64,000 nucleotides of DNA, taken from positions 40,610,001-40,674,000 of the forward strand of contig CM114273.1 of NCBI GenBank assembly GCA_050084515.1, read 5' to 3'. Positions 55,001 through 64,000 of this stretch are shown here, in pieces. Under the pieces are notes generated by a model, which was not told the origin of the DNA, did not search any database, and saw only the letters and a list, made by a program, of their open reading frames with translations. Within the stretch, counting starts at the first letter, position 1. Each line of letters starts with the position of its first letter. Position numbers and translations under genes: made by a program. The DNA is from Blasia pusilla (Eukaryota > Marchantiophyta > Marchantiopsida > Blasiales).

Positions 55001-58000
55001 ATCCATGAAACTCACAACAGCTGGTGTATGCAGTTATGGATATGGAGCGGGTTTACATCTTTGTGAGATCGTTCAAACTGCAAACGAACTGGATCCGGAG
55101 GTTGGTCCGGCAGAAAGGTCCCCTTCGATGACTCAACTTTCAAGTAATTTAGCATTCCTTTTGTCCCTCCCACAGCAACCAGCTCATCACCTGCCTGTAC
55201 ATTGGAAGTGTGGTTCATGGACACTTCCAGCAGGCTTCCGCCTGCAAGACTCAAAGACCCTACGATGGCACTCGGACATGTCTCTCCCTTCTTTGCTTCA
55301 AGGCGAGTGAAGTTCACTCCCAAAGGCTTAGAACCCTGCAAGCAAAATATCCATGAAAAGAGTGTCATGTAGCAACTCCAAATGGTCCATCCCTCCTTCA
55401 TATCCAGGGTTTATTTGCTATTTAAAGCTTATGTAAGAAACTGGGAATTGCAAATGACTTCAAATTCACATCTACATGAAGTCTGATACAAGTAACAAAG
55501 CCTTGAACTTCATATCGCTTTAAAGTGCATGGTGATCTTAGCAAGCACTAGTCGATGTGAATTTTTTCTCTCTCTTCTGACGAACCTATGGCATTTGTCG
55601 TGATCATGGAATTCTTGGTCCCTGAATCTTCTCAAAGCTTGACGTACATCACATCCGAGCTTACCTGCACCCAAAGATCCTGCACCACTTCTGGGCTGTC
55701 AACAATCCTGCAGATATCTTTGTAGATATCCGAGTTCTTGTAAGCTGCCTCGAAGCCATCCAGATCCAATCTAGGAAACCCTGGTTGAAGAAACCTCGCT
55801 CCGTTAGCAGTGGGTACCTCTTCCAGGAATGCACTGGTGCTCTCGTGCCTGGGTTTCACATACCTGCAAATTCACATCCAGATCCACAACGTATTGAATA
55901 CTTTTTCAGAGCTACAATTAATGCATAGATCAGTTCATCGATTGTCTCCCACTCTTAATCTTATGAGGACCTGTAGGCTTCATATGGAGGTCGATGCTCA
56001 AATACTCGAGTCCCTAGAGAGATGTGACTAAATACCTGCATCTGCTAACCAGCGATGCTACTTGTCAAAGAAGAAGATGCTTCATTTGCAGCGTACCCAA
56101 GTTTTTCAAAGTACAGAAGGGCATCCTGCCGAGGACCTTGATATACCACACGACCACGGTGGAGCAGAATAATACGGTCAAAAAGATCGAATAATTCTGG
56201 AGACGGGAGGATAAGTGTTGCAACAACTGATGTCTGACGAACTCGAGTGAAGATTCGGACGCTAGAGATCAAGTCGAAGGTCAAGGAGTCGTCGATTCCT
56301 CTGTTCAGATTTTGGAACATGTAGACAGCATAAGTACCCGCCATCATCTCTGCCACCGACAATCGGTGCATCTCGTTTTCTGAGAGGGTGGGCATCATGG
56401 GGCTTCCAACAGGTTTTGCTATCACACCTCTGAGACCCAACATGTTGATGTTCATCTCCAGTTTCATGTCTCCACCAGCTTTGAATGCTTCCCCCATGAT
56501 CTCTTTCAACTCCTGGCCGTAGAGCTTGGGCTTTATGAACTGAGTGCACTCACTGGCAAACTCCAAAGTCTCCCTTACAGTGAGAGGAGCCATGTGGATG
56601 TCCTCTGGTTCCACCACCGAAACAAGACGTTGATGGTTGATGTGATTCACATTTCTGCCGTTGTAGGTCACACTCCCCTCAAGAGTGTTTCCTGGTTCTT
56701 TCCATCGACCAGAGAGGACGTTTGAAAACACATTTTTCCCACTTCCTGGCGACCCTGCAGAGAATACCACCCAACCTGAAGGTCAGAAATTTCAAATTCA
56801 AACTTCCCAAATGGGTCCAAATTCTTGACTGTAAGCACTACAAGACATGTCCATGGTCACAAGTGACCTCTAACATACACTCAATTTCTTAATTAGGATG
56901 GATACATGGTTGGTTGGTTGGGTGGTTGGCAGGGACTTGAAGTACAGACGAGAGATGGCCTCATCACTGGAATGCTCACATCGTGTGAGAGATTGGCATT
57001 CAGTCAGAGTAGCAGTGGGCAAGGATTTGGTCGGTTTTCAGAGTGGAGGTTCACATTATTAACGATAATACTGACTACTCACTCTCAAGTCCGAGTATTC
57101 ACTGCTCACCTAAAACCAGAGTCAAAGTTCCTGGCATGATGTACCCTGTAACATTTTTCAGCAGTATCACCTTCTCCAGAGGAGATTTTCTGAAGGGCCC
57201 TTTCGCACAGTCTACAAGCTGTTACCACAGAGCAAATTAAGTGAGACACCCAGCACCACAACTGAGGTTGCAACCTCCAAGAGTCACTGACAGTGCAATA
57301 GAGTGGCAATTCCCTTCACCACAGGGTGGGTCAAAATTCCATTGATACAGATTCAAAAACAGTAGTAAGCTCAAAGCATCTCTACTTTGGACTCCTTTCC
57401 AGAACTCTTTTCATTCCATTTCATTTCCATGGTTCTGCGGTGGTATGGCACCATTTTCATATAGCTACTGATACTTACATCTTCGTCGTTAGTATGGAAT
57501 CTTGCCTCACCTTAGTGGCTATGGACTCATAGCCCGGATCAACCTGCATCGTTGTAGTGAAAGTCACATCCTTGAACCTTACTACCTGCGCACAAGTTCA
57601 ATCTCCATCATCAATTTCTTTCGCTCTTGGGTTGAGGGTGGGTGGAGAATTTTTCATGTTTGGCAGCAACCAGATTCACAAAGCTGAGTGTTCATTTCAG
57701 TCTGAAGATGCTAGAGTCACCACCAAGTACACTTTAGCTTACTAGGACACATCTCCAGTTCAAATGGTGTGATCCGACAAGTTGAGTTGGTATGGTCCAC
57801 GGGATAAACAAAAAAAATGCATTACTAGCACACATTACATGTGGACAACAAGGGGAACACAATACCAAGATCTAGACCATTAGCTCAGCACATTCTTTCA
57901 TGCATCGGACTAGACCATGTACTTGTAATGAGTACCTATATTGTGGGGAGGAAGCCGCACTAAGGTCTTGTGAGTGGGAAAATTTGATATCACAAGGAGA

Positions 58001-60662
58001 CGAGGCATCTCCCCTTCTTGTTTCTTCTGATGGATTTATGTAGCCAATTTTGGATTCATGGGCACATAGAGAGTAGGTTTCCTTGCCAGTTTTGATTTGG
58101 CCTAGAGACGGATGGAATGTCACCATATGAAGGATAAACTTCATGGAGTTACAAGGTTTATGAATTACTTGGAAATGTAGTTTTAAGTATCTAGATCTAA
58201 GTGGGGAGTGCTTTCACGCGAAGCCGATCTTGATAGAGACTTAGGTTTATGCCAGCGGAAACTATTGTCCAGAAGTTGAAGCCTTGACTCTTTAGATAAA
58301 ACCTACATGGCTCCATCTATATTTGGAATTCACCAAGTAGACTCAAATAAAATCACACTAATCTTAGTTGATTTGGTTGATGATTTCTCAATGCATTAGT
58401 TTGAGAAAGGTACACCCCAATGCAATGAATGCATGCTATCTACACTATTAAGAATAAGGTTGCTTAGTTAAATATTGACATGAGTTTGTGGGTGCTAGAG
58501 TAAATTTAGCTTTTTAGGACACTCACTCCCAACCACACGTCACACACAAATATCCACTCACAAACCCCACCCCTAAAAAGAACACACAAATATGCCCACT
58601 CACTCTCGAAAACAAAAACACACATATCTAAATCCCACATGCCTGCTTGATTGGAATTGTTTCCGACGCTTCTCGATCATTCATCCCCTACTTCATATAA
58701 ACCAATGTCCTTCCCTTGCAAATGTTTTTCTCTTGTTGTGTTGATAGTGTCGCACGTCACACATCTGATATTTCAGCCGCCAGTTTTGGATTCACGTTTA
58801 GGTTTCCTTCCCACTTTTGATTTGGTCGAGCGATGGATGGAATGTCTCCATAAATTACATGCGACACTTACTCACTTTAGTAGATGATGTTTCAATGCAT
58901 TAGTTTGGGAATAGTAGACTCCAATGCAAAGGATACACACAATCTAAGGTTCCATAGTTAAATTTATATTATTATTTGAGAGTGTCTTCTTGATTTGTTT
59001 CAATGCATTAGTTTAGTTTGGGAACGGTAGACTCCAATGCAAAGGATGCACACAATCTAAGGTTCCATAATTAAATCTATATTATTATTTGAGAGTGTCT
59101 TCTTGATTTGCAAACACTTCTCTGTTTGACATGTGGCAACTGGGCCCCAAGAAAGTGTTTCACATGCTAGAGGCATAAAGAAAAAAAATTGAATTTGCGT
59201 GTAATATCATTAGTCTTTTCATTCAGCGAACAAAGTACTCATCAAACACTCATGTATTTCCTTTGTATCACACGGGCACCTTACTAATATTTACATAAGT
59301 TTATGGGAGTAGAGTAAATTTAGCTTGTAAAGACGCCCACTCCCTCTCCCCACACCTTACACACAAATGTCCACGCTCACATAGCCCACTCCCCAAAACG
59401 CAAACTTACAAATATGCCCGCTCACTCTCAAGCCCAACCACACATGCCTAGGAGGGAGAAATTAGTTATTGAACTCATGTGAAGACAAGTGAATAGACTA
59501 GACGTAGAGTATATGTACGTAGGGGACTAAAAAACACACCTCTCCCCACCTTCGTCATCCACCAGACTCACTCTCAAAAACCTCCCAACCACAAAACACA
59601 CAAATGTCCAAAATGACTTCCATAAACGCATCCAAAGAAAGAAAGAAAGTACGATACCTGTGTGGGGATGGGGGATATAAAGGGTTGGATGCGCATGAGA
59701 TACTTGAGGAGTCCATTCTTGAGCAGAACGTCGATGCCCGTGAGCTCCTTCTCCAGAAACTCGGCGCCCTGATCCTCGAGAGCGGACAACAGACTCGCGA
59801 TCTCGTGCGCCTCTTCGTGCAGTGAATGCTTCTCCAGAACGCGATGGTACAGCATCACCAGATGGATCAAAGTGCTGTTCGGCGCAGCGGACAATGCGGA
59901 GGCGTATGCTGTGGACACAATTTCGCCGTTCGCGTCCGCACTTGCAGTTGCGGCGGACGATGTCAGCGATGGCGAGTCGATTGCCGGAGGGTACCAGTGC
60001 TTGGGGCCCGTGTACGAGAGCTCGGGAGGATTGAGAACGCGGGGCGGCTGCCACTTCGAACCGGAGCTCACGGTCCTGTCCATGGCGGAGCGCGAAGATA
60101 AGCCGCTCTGGCTCCGCTTGAGAAGCTCCACGCCCAGAGATCTGTCGTGCCATTTCCCCAGACCTCCCGTTAGGACCTCCTGGGGCTCGAACGAGCCTTC
60201 CACGATTTCGTCGAGCTCCTCTTCGATCGCGGCGGACAGGGCTGGAGTAATATGGGATGCCTCGGCCGCTGCTGCGCTCACGGTGTCGCCTCGGGGGATC
60301 TTGTTGTCGTTCGCGAGCATGGAGAGGATCTCGTTCGCGAAGTCGACAGCGGAAGCATTGGTTTCTTCGATGCTCCTGCTGCTGCTGACGCGCGGGGATC
60401 CGTCGGGGAGGTCGAGGGGAAGGATTTGGATTCGCCGACTCGAGCTCCTGCGAGCGAGGTCGGAGGAGGGGTTTTGCATCCTGCGACTCGAGCTTCGGCG
60501 GGGGGAATCGGGTGGTGCTTCCAGATCGCTGGGGAGGAGGTCCATTCTGCGACTGGAGCTGCTGCGAGGAGGATCTGATGAGCCGTGCGTATCGGTGGGG
60601 AGGGTTTGTATTCTGCGACTCGTGCTCCTGTGCGCAGGTTGCGGAACTCCGGAATCTGCCAT
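43398..60662 (-). CDS. full-size ABCG/PDR-type transporter, gene 2 (17 exons)
   Basis: Paralogue of the 4.8-21.7 kb gene with the same 17-exon plan. Exons: 60662-59658, 57585-57511, 57218-57110, 56754-56097, 55863-55665, 55335-55057, 54824-54687, 54445-54191, 53528-53354, 52510-52125, 51233-50981, 49441-49230, 47722-47525, 47025-46876, 46070-45516, 44995-44822, 43823-43398. They join in frame to 5247 bp (1748 aa). Ten exons are identical in length to gene 1 and all intron phases agree. Introns are GT-AG except intron 10, which uses a GC donor (GAG|GCAAGT). NBD1 Walker A is GSPGSGKN (Asn for Thr/Ser) and Walker B is MFQN. NBD2 has GPTGSGKT and an intact Walker B FLDE but no SGG signature. Role: membrane export of unknown substrates. 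Confidence 0.87.
43880..44540. repeat. tandem repeat (107-118 bp) in PDR gene 2 intron 16
   Basis: Five units; the GTTAGTGGTGTTGATCAG block or its variants start at 43896, 44014, 44132, 44243 and 44350. Units share GAGATCAAAGAGAG, GAATATGAGTGGTATTACTA and GCAGAAGAAGATTTTG. The first two units stay open over about 39 residues each, but lie inside an intron on the opposite strand. Confidence 0.8.
46190..46700. repeat. tandem repeat (134-159 bp) in PDR gene 2 intron 14
   Basis: Four diverged units marked by AGGTTTAAAGGTCTCA-like blocks at about 46201, 46360, 46515 and 46649. They share CCTTTCAGTAGTGCA and TTCACTCCACAGC. Confidence 0.75.
46876..51233 (-). CDS. PDR gene 2 exons 11-14: NBD2
   Basis: Exon 11 (51233-50981) [17 protein letters not shown] and Walker A GPTGSGKT (1163-1170). 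Exon 12 (49441-49230) [20 protein letters not shown] and [14 protein letters not shown]. Exon 13 (47722-47525): signature position [18 protein letters not shown], Walker [13 protein letters not shown]. Exon 14 (47025-46876) [20 protein letters not shown] and [17 protein letters not shown]. Walker A and B look functional here, unlike in NBD1, but the SGG signature is absent. Intron 11 holds a repeat array built from the end of exon 11. Confidence 0.85.
47723..49229 (-). other. PDR gene 2 intron 12, mostly featureless
   Basis: 1.5 kb between exons 13 and 12. A short tandem of about four TGTGCTGGCC units lies at 48590-48665. ORFs at 48567-48827 and 48583-49032 are products of that repeat and CT-rich DNA. 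No family recognised. Confidence 0.6.
49990..50980. repeat. tandem array derived from the 3' end of PDR gene 2 exon 11
   Basis: Units of about 79-101 bp with the block AATCAGACCTGCTAAGC and GAGAAAGGTTGTCTTT start at 50413, 50510, 50605, 50684, 50773, 50871 and 50972. An outlying copy lies at 50093. The last (50972) is the real exon 11 end plus its donor: on the - strand it encodes [10 protein letters not shown] followed by GTCTGATT. The others repeat about 35 bp of exon tail and the following intron sequence. Confidence 0.85.
51760..52095. repeat. two-copy repeat in PDR gene 2 intron 10
   Basis: About 51765-51900 and 51950-52085 are diverged copies (TGTGATTGCTGAGTCAAACA / TGTGACTGCTGACACACAGA, and GATGACATCAAGAAATGCAG / CTATGACATCGAGTAATGCA). 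Confidence 0.65.
52125..54824 (-). CDS. PDR gene 2 exons 7-10: TMD1
   Basis: Exon 7 (54824-54687) [20 protein letters not shown] then [14 protein letters not shown]. Exon 8 (54445-54191) [15 protein letters not shown] and [20 protein letters not shown]. Exon 9 (53528-53354) [16 protein letters not shown] and [16 protein letters not shown]. Exon 10 (52510-52125) [34 protein letters not shown] and a final helix. Exon 10 ends at the GC donor. Confidence 0.85.
54491..54616. repeat. 33-bp perfect inverted repeat in PDR gene 2 intron 7
   Basis: The left arm 54491-54523 (starts TGTCACAGTCGTGCC) is perfectly complementary to the right arm 54584-54616 (ends GGCACGACTGTGACA), with a 60-bp loop. It could fold as a long hairpin in DNA or pre-mRNA. 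No transposase or terminal duplication was found. Confidence 0.9.
55057..55863 (-). CDS. PDR gene 2 exons 5-6: NBD1-TMD1 linker
   Basis: Exon 5 (55863-55665) [16 protein letters not shown] and [20 protein letters not shown]. Exon 6 (55335-55057, 93 codons) [28 protein letters not shown] and [10 protein letters not shown]. Exon 6 is six codons shorter than in gene 1. The [10 protein letters not shown] insert is conserved between the paralogues. Confidence 0.8.
56097..57585 (-). CDS. PDR gene 2 exons 2-4: NBD1
   Basis: Exon 2 (57585-57511) [20 protein letters not shown]; exon 3 (57218-57110) ends [12 protein letters not shown]; exon 4 (56754-56097) has Walker A GSPGSGKN (residues 397-404), signature position [14 protein letters not shown] and Walker [12 protein letters not shown]. 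The last Walker A residue is Asn and both acidic Walker B residues are replaced (Gln and Asn), so this site is more degenerate than in gene 1. [16 protein letters not shown] follows. Confidence 0.85.
57586..59657 (-). other. PDR gene 2 intron 1 with segmental duplications
   Basis: Intron 1. About 58888-59003 and 59004-59112 are near-identical tandem copies ('caatgcattagttt', 'actccaatgcaaagga', 'tgagagtgtcttcttgattt'). About 58480-58630 recurs at about 59287-59440 ('gtagagtaaatttagct', 'acaaatatgcccactcactc'). 58045-58130 is similar to 58786-58860. No coding content. Confidence 0.65.
59658..60662 (-). CDS. PDR gene 2 exon 1: N-terminal extension with SSSRR repeats
   Basis: 335 codons, phase 0 at CACAG|GTATCG. 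The first about 110 residues contain repeated Ser-Ser-Ser-Arg-Arg boxes: [48 protein letters not shown]. These look like basophilic kinase sites in a disordered region. The second half ([20 protein letters not shown] ... [18 protein letters not shown]) is conserved with gene 1. No named domain recognised. Confidence 0.8.
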
Positions 60663-60959
60663 GTCGGGATCAGTTGCACCGCAGCTGTGAGATTATACCA
60701 GGACGATCACCGCGGGAAGCTGGGGAATCTCATCTTGTGAGAGCCGGGTCGTTCGTGTGACGAGCTGTGATTCTACCGTCGATGACTTCGCAATCCAAAT
60801 CTTCTCTTGGAGTCGGGCTGTCCTTCAAGGTCGAGTCGGATGAGGGTCAAATGTCGAATTCTCTGGAGCACTGCAATTAGTTAGCTTAGAAGACACTCTG
60901 GAGCTCAAATGGACCCCAAAAAACTAAAACACTCAAATTTCACTCACACGCGCGCATGA
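60663..60959 (-). other. 5' flank of PDR gene 2
   Basis: Likely promoter and 5' UTR. No clear TATA box. Sequence is unlike the 5' flank of gene 1. Confidence 0.4.
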
Positions 60960-63280
60960 ATGCAGAAAGAGTCACTACCCTCGATTCGACAGAACTTAGA
61001 ACTCAAAGAAAATCTTTTGGCTAGAGGCATCGACCGAGGTAGAACTGCAGACGAGAACTGTGGCTCGTTTGCATTCCCTGCCAAACTTCTCTCTCTCTCT
61101 CTCCCAGTCTCAAGCACCGTCCAACCAGGGCGCGGGGTCTATGGTCGCAAGGCTACGACAGGCACTACTTAATGAGTACAGTCTCTCCCAGTCTCAAGCA
61201 CCGTCCAACCAGGGTCTATGGTCCCAAGGCTACTACAGGCACTACTTAATGAGTACAGTCTCTCTCTCTCCCTCTCTTTGTAAACCCTTAGTCTATTGGT
61301 CGCAACAGCGCATGCGGTATCATCACTCCTTTATCTTCTCGCTCTGCACTGCACTGGTAAGTAATGTTTATTGGGGATCCCAATCAGATAAAATAGATGG
61401 TGTGGTGAAGAGCTTCCTTGTTGACACTTGGAAGCTCCCCACCAACACTATGCTTGGTCAGCACTCACAACTCTCATGTGGTACCTTCTTCACTTCTTTC
61501 TCTTTCTACACCCATCCTAGTCTCAAGAACCGTCCAACCACATGAGAGGAGGGAGCTCGATGTACAGCCTCTCTCTTGTACCAAAAATTGACACTACAGT
61601 TCTTTATCTGGTCCAATTGTCTGTCAGGTAAAGCTATGACAATAGCGATACACACTTACGAGTTACCCTTCGTGACACAACAATCTCTTACTCTTATGGT
61701 TCCTTTTCACTTTTTCCCCTCTATACCCATCGTAGCCTCTACCACCATCCAACCAGGGTTTTATAGTCGCAAGGCTACGACAGGCACTACTTCATGAGTA
61801 CTCTCTCTACAAGGATCATACCCTCACGGTCGCTGACTTCATGACGCCAAAAACCATAATCAGATTACTAAAATCTTGCACAAGTGTGCATGGGTTCTCT
61901 TGACTCAATTCTTGCACAAAAGTCCCATGGTCCTTTCTCTGGGCACCCTGGACAATAAATCAAATCCTCTCTCGCTCTCTCTCTTTGACAGTATATCCCG
62001 AATAGGCAGAACTGAAGAACTAATTGCGGGGAACCCAGCTCAAGTTCAGGTTTAGGACGGGGCAATCCCCTTGAACCATAAGAATAGCAGGATGGGAACA
62101 CAACTAAACTCTTGCGCCTTGTGTGACGATGGGGATGACACCTCTAGTCACTACTCGGTCTCCTGCACACAATTTACAAAACACAGAGCAAGAGCATATG
62201 CTGATATTGCTAAGCTGGTAACACCAGAATTGTTCAACACATTCAGTAGCCTTGATTCATTGCCCAAAGCTGCTGCACTGGTAAGTAATGTCTATTTGGG
62301 ATCCCAAATGTCTATTGGGGATCCCAAACAGGTAAAGTAGATGGTGTGGTGAAGAGTTTCTTGGTTGACTCAAGAAGCTCCGCACGAACACGTTTTTTGT
62401 CAGCACTCACACCATATGAGAGTGTCTCTCTCCTCTCATATGGTACCTTCTTCACTTCTTCCTCTCTCTACACCTATCCCAGTCTCAAGCACCGTCCAAC
62501 CCGGGGTCTATGGTCGCAAGGCTACGACAGGCATCACTTAGTGAGTACAGTCTCTCTCTCAACTGTCGCACAAGTTGCGAATCAGAGTCCCATGGCCCGA
62601 GTGGATCCCCGTTGGCAACAAATCATGTCATTCTTTCTTCCTCTCGGAAACACAATTTTGTAAGTCCCGCGGCACCCTTCGATCCTTGTGGACAGACACT
62701 ACTGAATTAGAGTGACAAACAGACGAATTGTCATCTGAATTGGAGCGCTTAATTTCCATCGCTCCACGACCTCGGTACACTCAAGTGCACCAACAATTCC
62801 TCTACTTCCGTCCAAATTCACCAGGTTCTCTATTCTTTACGTTAAAGTCAACGACATCATGAACAACAACAACACACCTCATCCAAGATGTGGTGGCAAC
62901 AATTCCTCCGCAGTCATGTCCAATTTCTCTCCTGATCAACACATTCAGCAGCCTAGATTCATCGCTCAAAGCTGCTGCGCTGGTGAGGAACGTGTACCGG
63001 GGATCCCAATCCAGCAAAGTAGATGGTGTTGTAAAGAGCTTCCCGGTTGAAACTTGGAAGCTCCGGGCCGACACTTCGTATTGTCACCAAGCAATCACAC
63101 TATATGAGAGTGTTTCGCTCCTCTCATATGGTACCTTCTTCCTCTCTCTATATGCATCCTGATCTCTTCCACGGAATCTGTGGTCGCAAGGCTATGACAT
63201 CCACTACTTTCTCTCTCTCTCTCTCTCTCCCCACAAGATGGCATGCAATGCTTGGATCACAGGCGAGAGATCCATGACGG
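60960..63280 (+). repeat. cluster of dispersed LINE-like repeat remnants upstream of PDR gene 2
   Basis: Copies of the core ACCGTCCAACCAGGG / GTCTATGGTCGCAAGG / CTACGACAGGCACTACTT lie at about 61115-61180, 61195-61255, 61740-61800, 62485-62560 and 63165-63215. Upstream parts translate to fragments such as LVSNVYWGSQSDKIDGVVKS (61370) and ALVRNVYRGSQSSKVDGVVK (62970). At 62090-62250 CALCDDGDDTSSHYSVSCTQ is a zinc-tail-like stretch as in LINE ORF2 ends. A 'ggacaataaatc' tail lies at 61950. Confidence 0.6.
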
Positions 63281-64000
63281 GATGACAGACTCCATCTCTC
63301 ACATCTTCCGCAGCCAGTTTGCTACCTTCGATCACTCACTAGTGAAGAGCAAACAATTTCACAGGGAATTCTCCCGACTGATGAGAGCACGGTGATGATT
63401 CCATACCCTCTCTCTCTCCTTGAAACAATCGCTCACTGCGTACAATGCTCACGATCTACGACCGCATGACATGGCGTGTCGGAATCTCCAGTTCTTTTCA
63501 TGCGCTATTACTGTTCCACAATCGCCAACTCTCATTCATGAACGTCACCGCTTCGCATCGAGCGGATGAGCGCGCTATCCCTTGCGCGCACGACCCCATT
63601 TTTTAATCGAATCGCGAGTTCTCCCCTCCCACTCCTCGCGTCACCGCAATTCCTGGACCAGGAATTTCCTCCCGTGCTTCCCTCCCATCCTCCATCCACA
63701 ATATCTGGATCGCCGCTGGCGGTGGTGCTCGTTCTCCCCTTTCCTCTCGCTCCCATCGTCTTGCCTTCAAGCTTTGTATTCTTCCTTAGCGCCATCTCTT
63801 TCAACCTTTATATTCTACCGCACCACTTTCAGCGACTGCTCTTCGTTTCCAGTTTTACCCGATGCTTCAGGACCTCCTTCCACTACAACTACTCCGGCGG
63901 ACGGACGGAAGGAAATAGGGAGTATGTTCCCCGTATTCTTTCGTAAGTTCCCAGTCTCAATATTCAGATTTGAGGCTCGGGTTTACTATCCTAACCCCTG
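63281..64000. other. right edge of window, no supported gene
   Basis: GC content rises after about 63530. Overlapping ORFs on both strands (63566-63946 + and 63532-63804 -) carry no recognisable family. It may be the 5' UTR or promoter of a gene beyond the window. Confidence 0.4.

Noticed and set aside
59872-60690. 272-residue + strand ORF
   Set aside because: It is the antisense shadow of PDR gene 2 exon 1, whose frame is supported by the paralogue.
63532-63946. Overlapping ORFs near the right edge
   Set aside because: Both strands open, low complexity, no recognisable domain.

Overview
The window looks like nuclear DNA of a streptophyte: a charophyte alga, bryophyte, lycophyte or fern is more likely than a flowering plant. 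The reasons are many GT-AG introns, a plant-type ABCI20-like soluble ABC protein, LINE, Ty1/copia and Ty3/gypsy relics, and large full-size ABCG (PDR-type) transporters. The exact organism cannot be fixed from the sequence alone.

Three host genes are supported. (1) At the left edge, on the + strand, are the last five visible exons of an ABCI19/20/21-type soluble ABC ATPase (399-3109), with the 5' end outside the window. (2) Convergent to it, on the - strand, is a full-size PDR transporter of 17 exons (21714 down to 4803; 1723 aa by my splice model). (3) On the - strand is a paralogue of 17 exons (60662 down to 43398; 1748 aa). The two PDR genes share exon number, intron phases and most exon lengths exactly, so they are a duplicated pair. 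Both read NBD1-TMD1-NBD2-TMD2 behind a long N-terminal extension, and both have eroded ABC signature motifs. Their introns carry private minisatellites, two solo LTRs with perfect 5-bp target duplications, LINE 3' tails and two long perfect hairpins.

The 21 kb between the PDR genes is a nest of mobile DNA. A decayed Ty1/copia element on the - strand (gag about 41.2-40.2 kb, integrase about 39.8-39.3 kb, reverse transcriptase/RNase H about 27.3-25.7 kb) is split by a Ty3/gypsy element on the + strand (about 27.4-38.3 kb).

The Ty3/gypsy element is the most striking object. Its order is 5' LTR, long leader, gag with two zinc knuckles, aspartic protease, a complete cytosine-5 DNA methyltransferase domain (motifs I, IV, VI, VIII, IX and X in canonical order, catalytic PCQ), reverse transcriptase, RNase H, DDE integrase, a post-integrase module, then a PHD finger and the 3' LTR. 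It combines a DNA-methylation writer and a chromatin-reader-like finger in one retrotransposon. The copy is dead: 28 in-frame stops, several reading-frame shifts, and changed residues that fit C-to-T or G-to-A decay.

The flanks of both PDR 5' ends (19.9-22.5 kb and 61-63.3 kb) hold the same LINE-tail-like repeat family in opposite orientation. I saw no convincing tRNA, rRNA, CRISPR or bacterial-type regulatory features.
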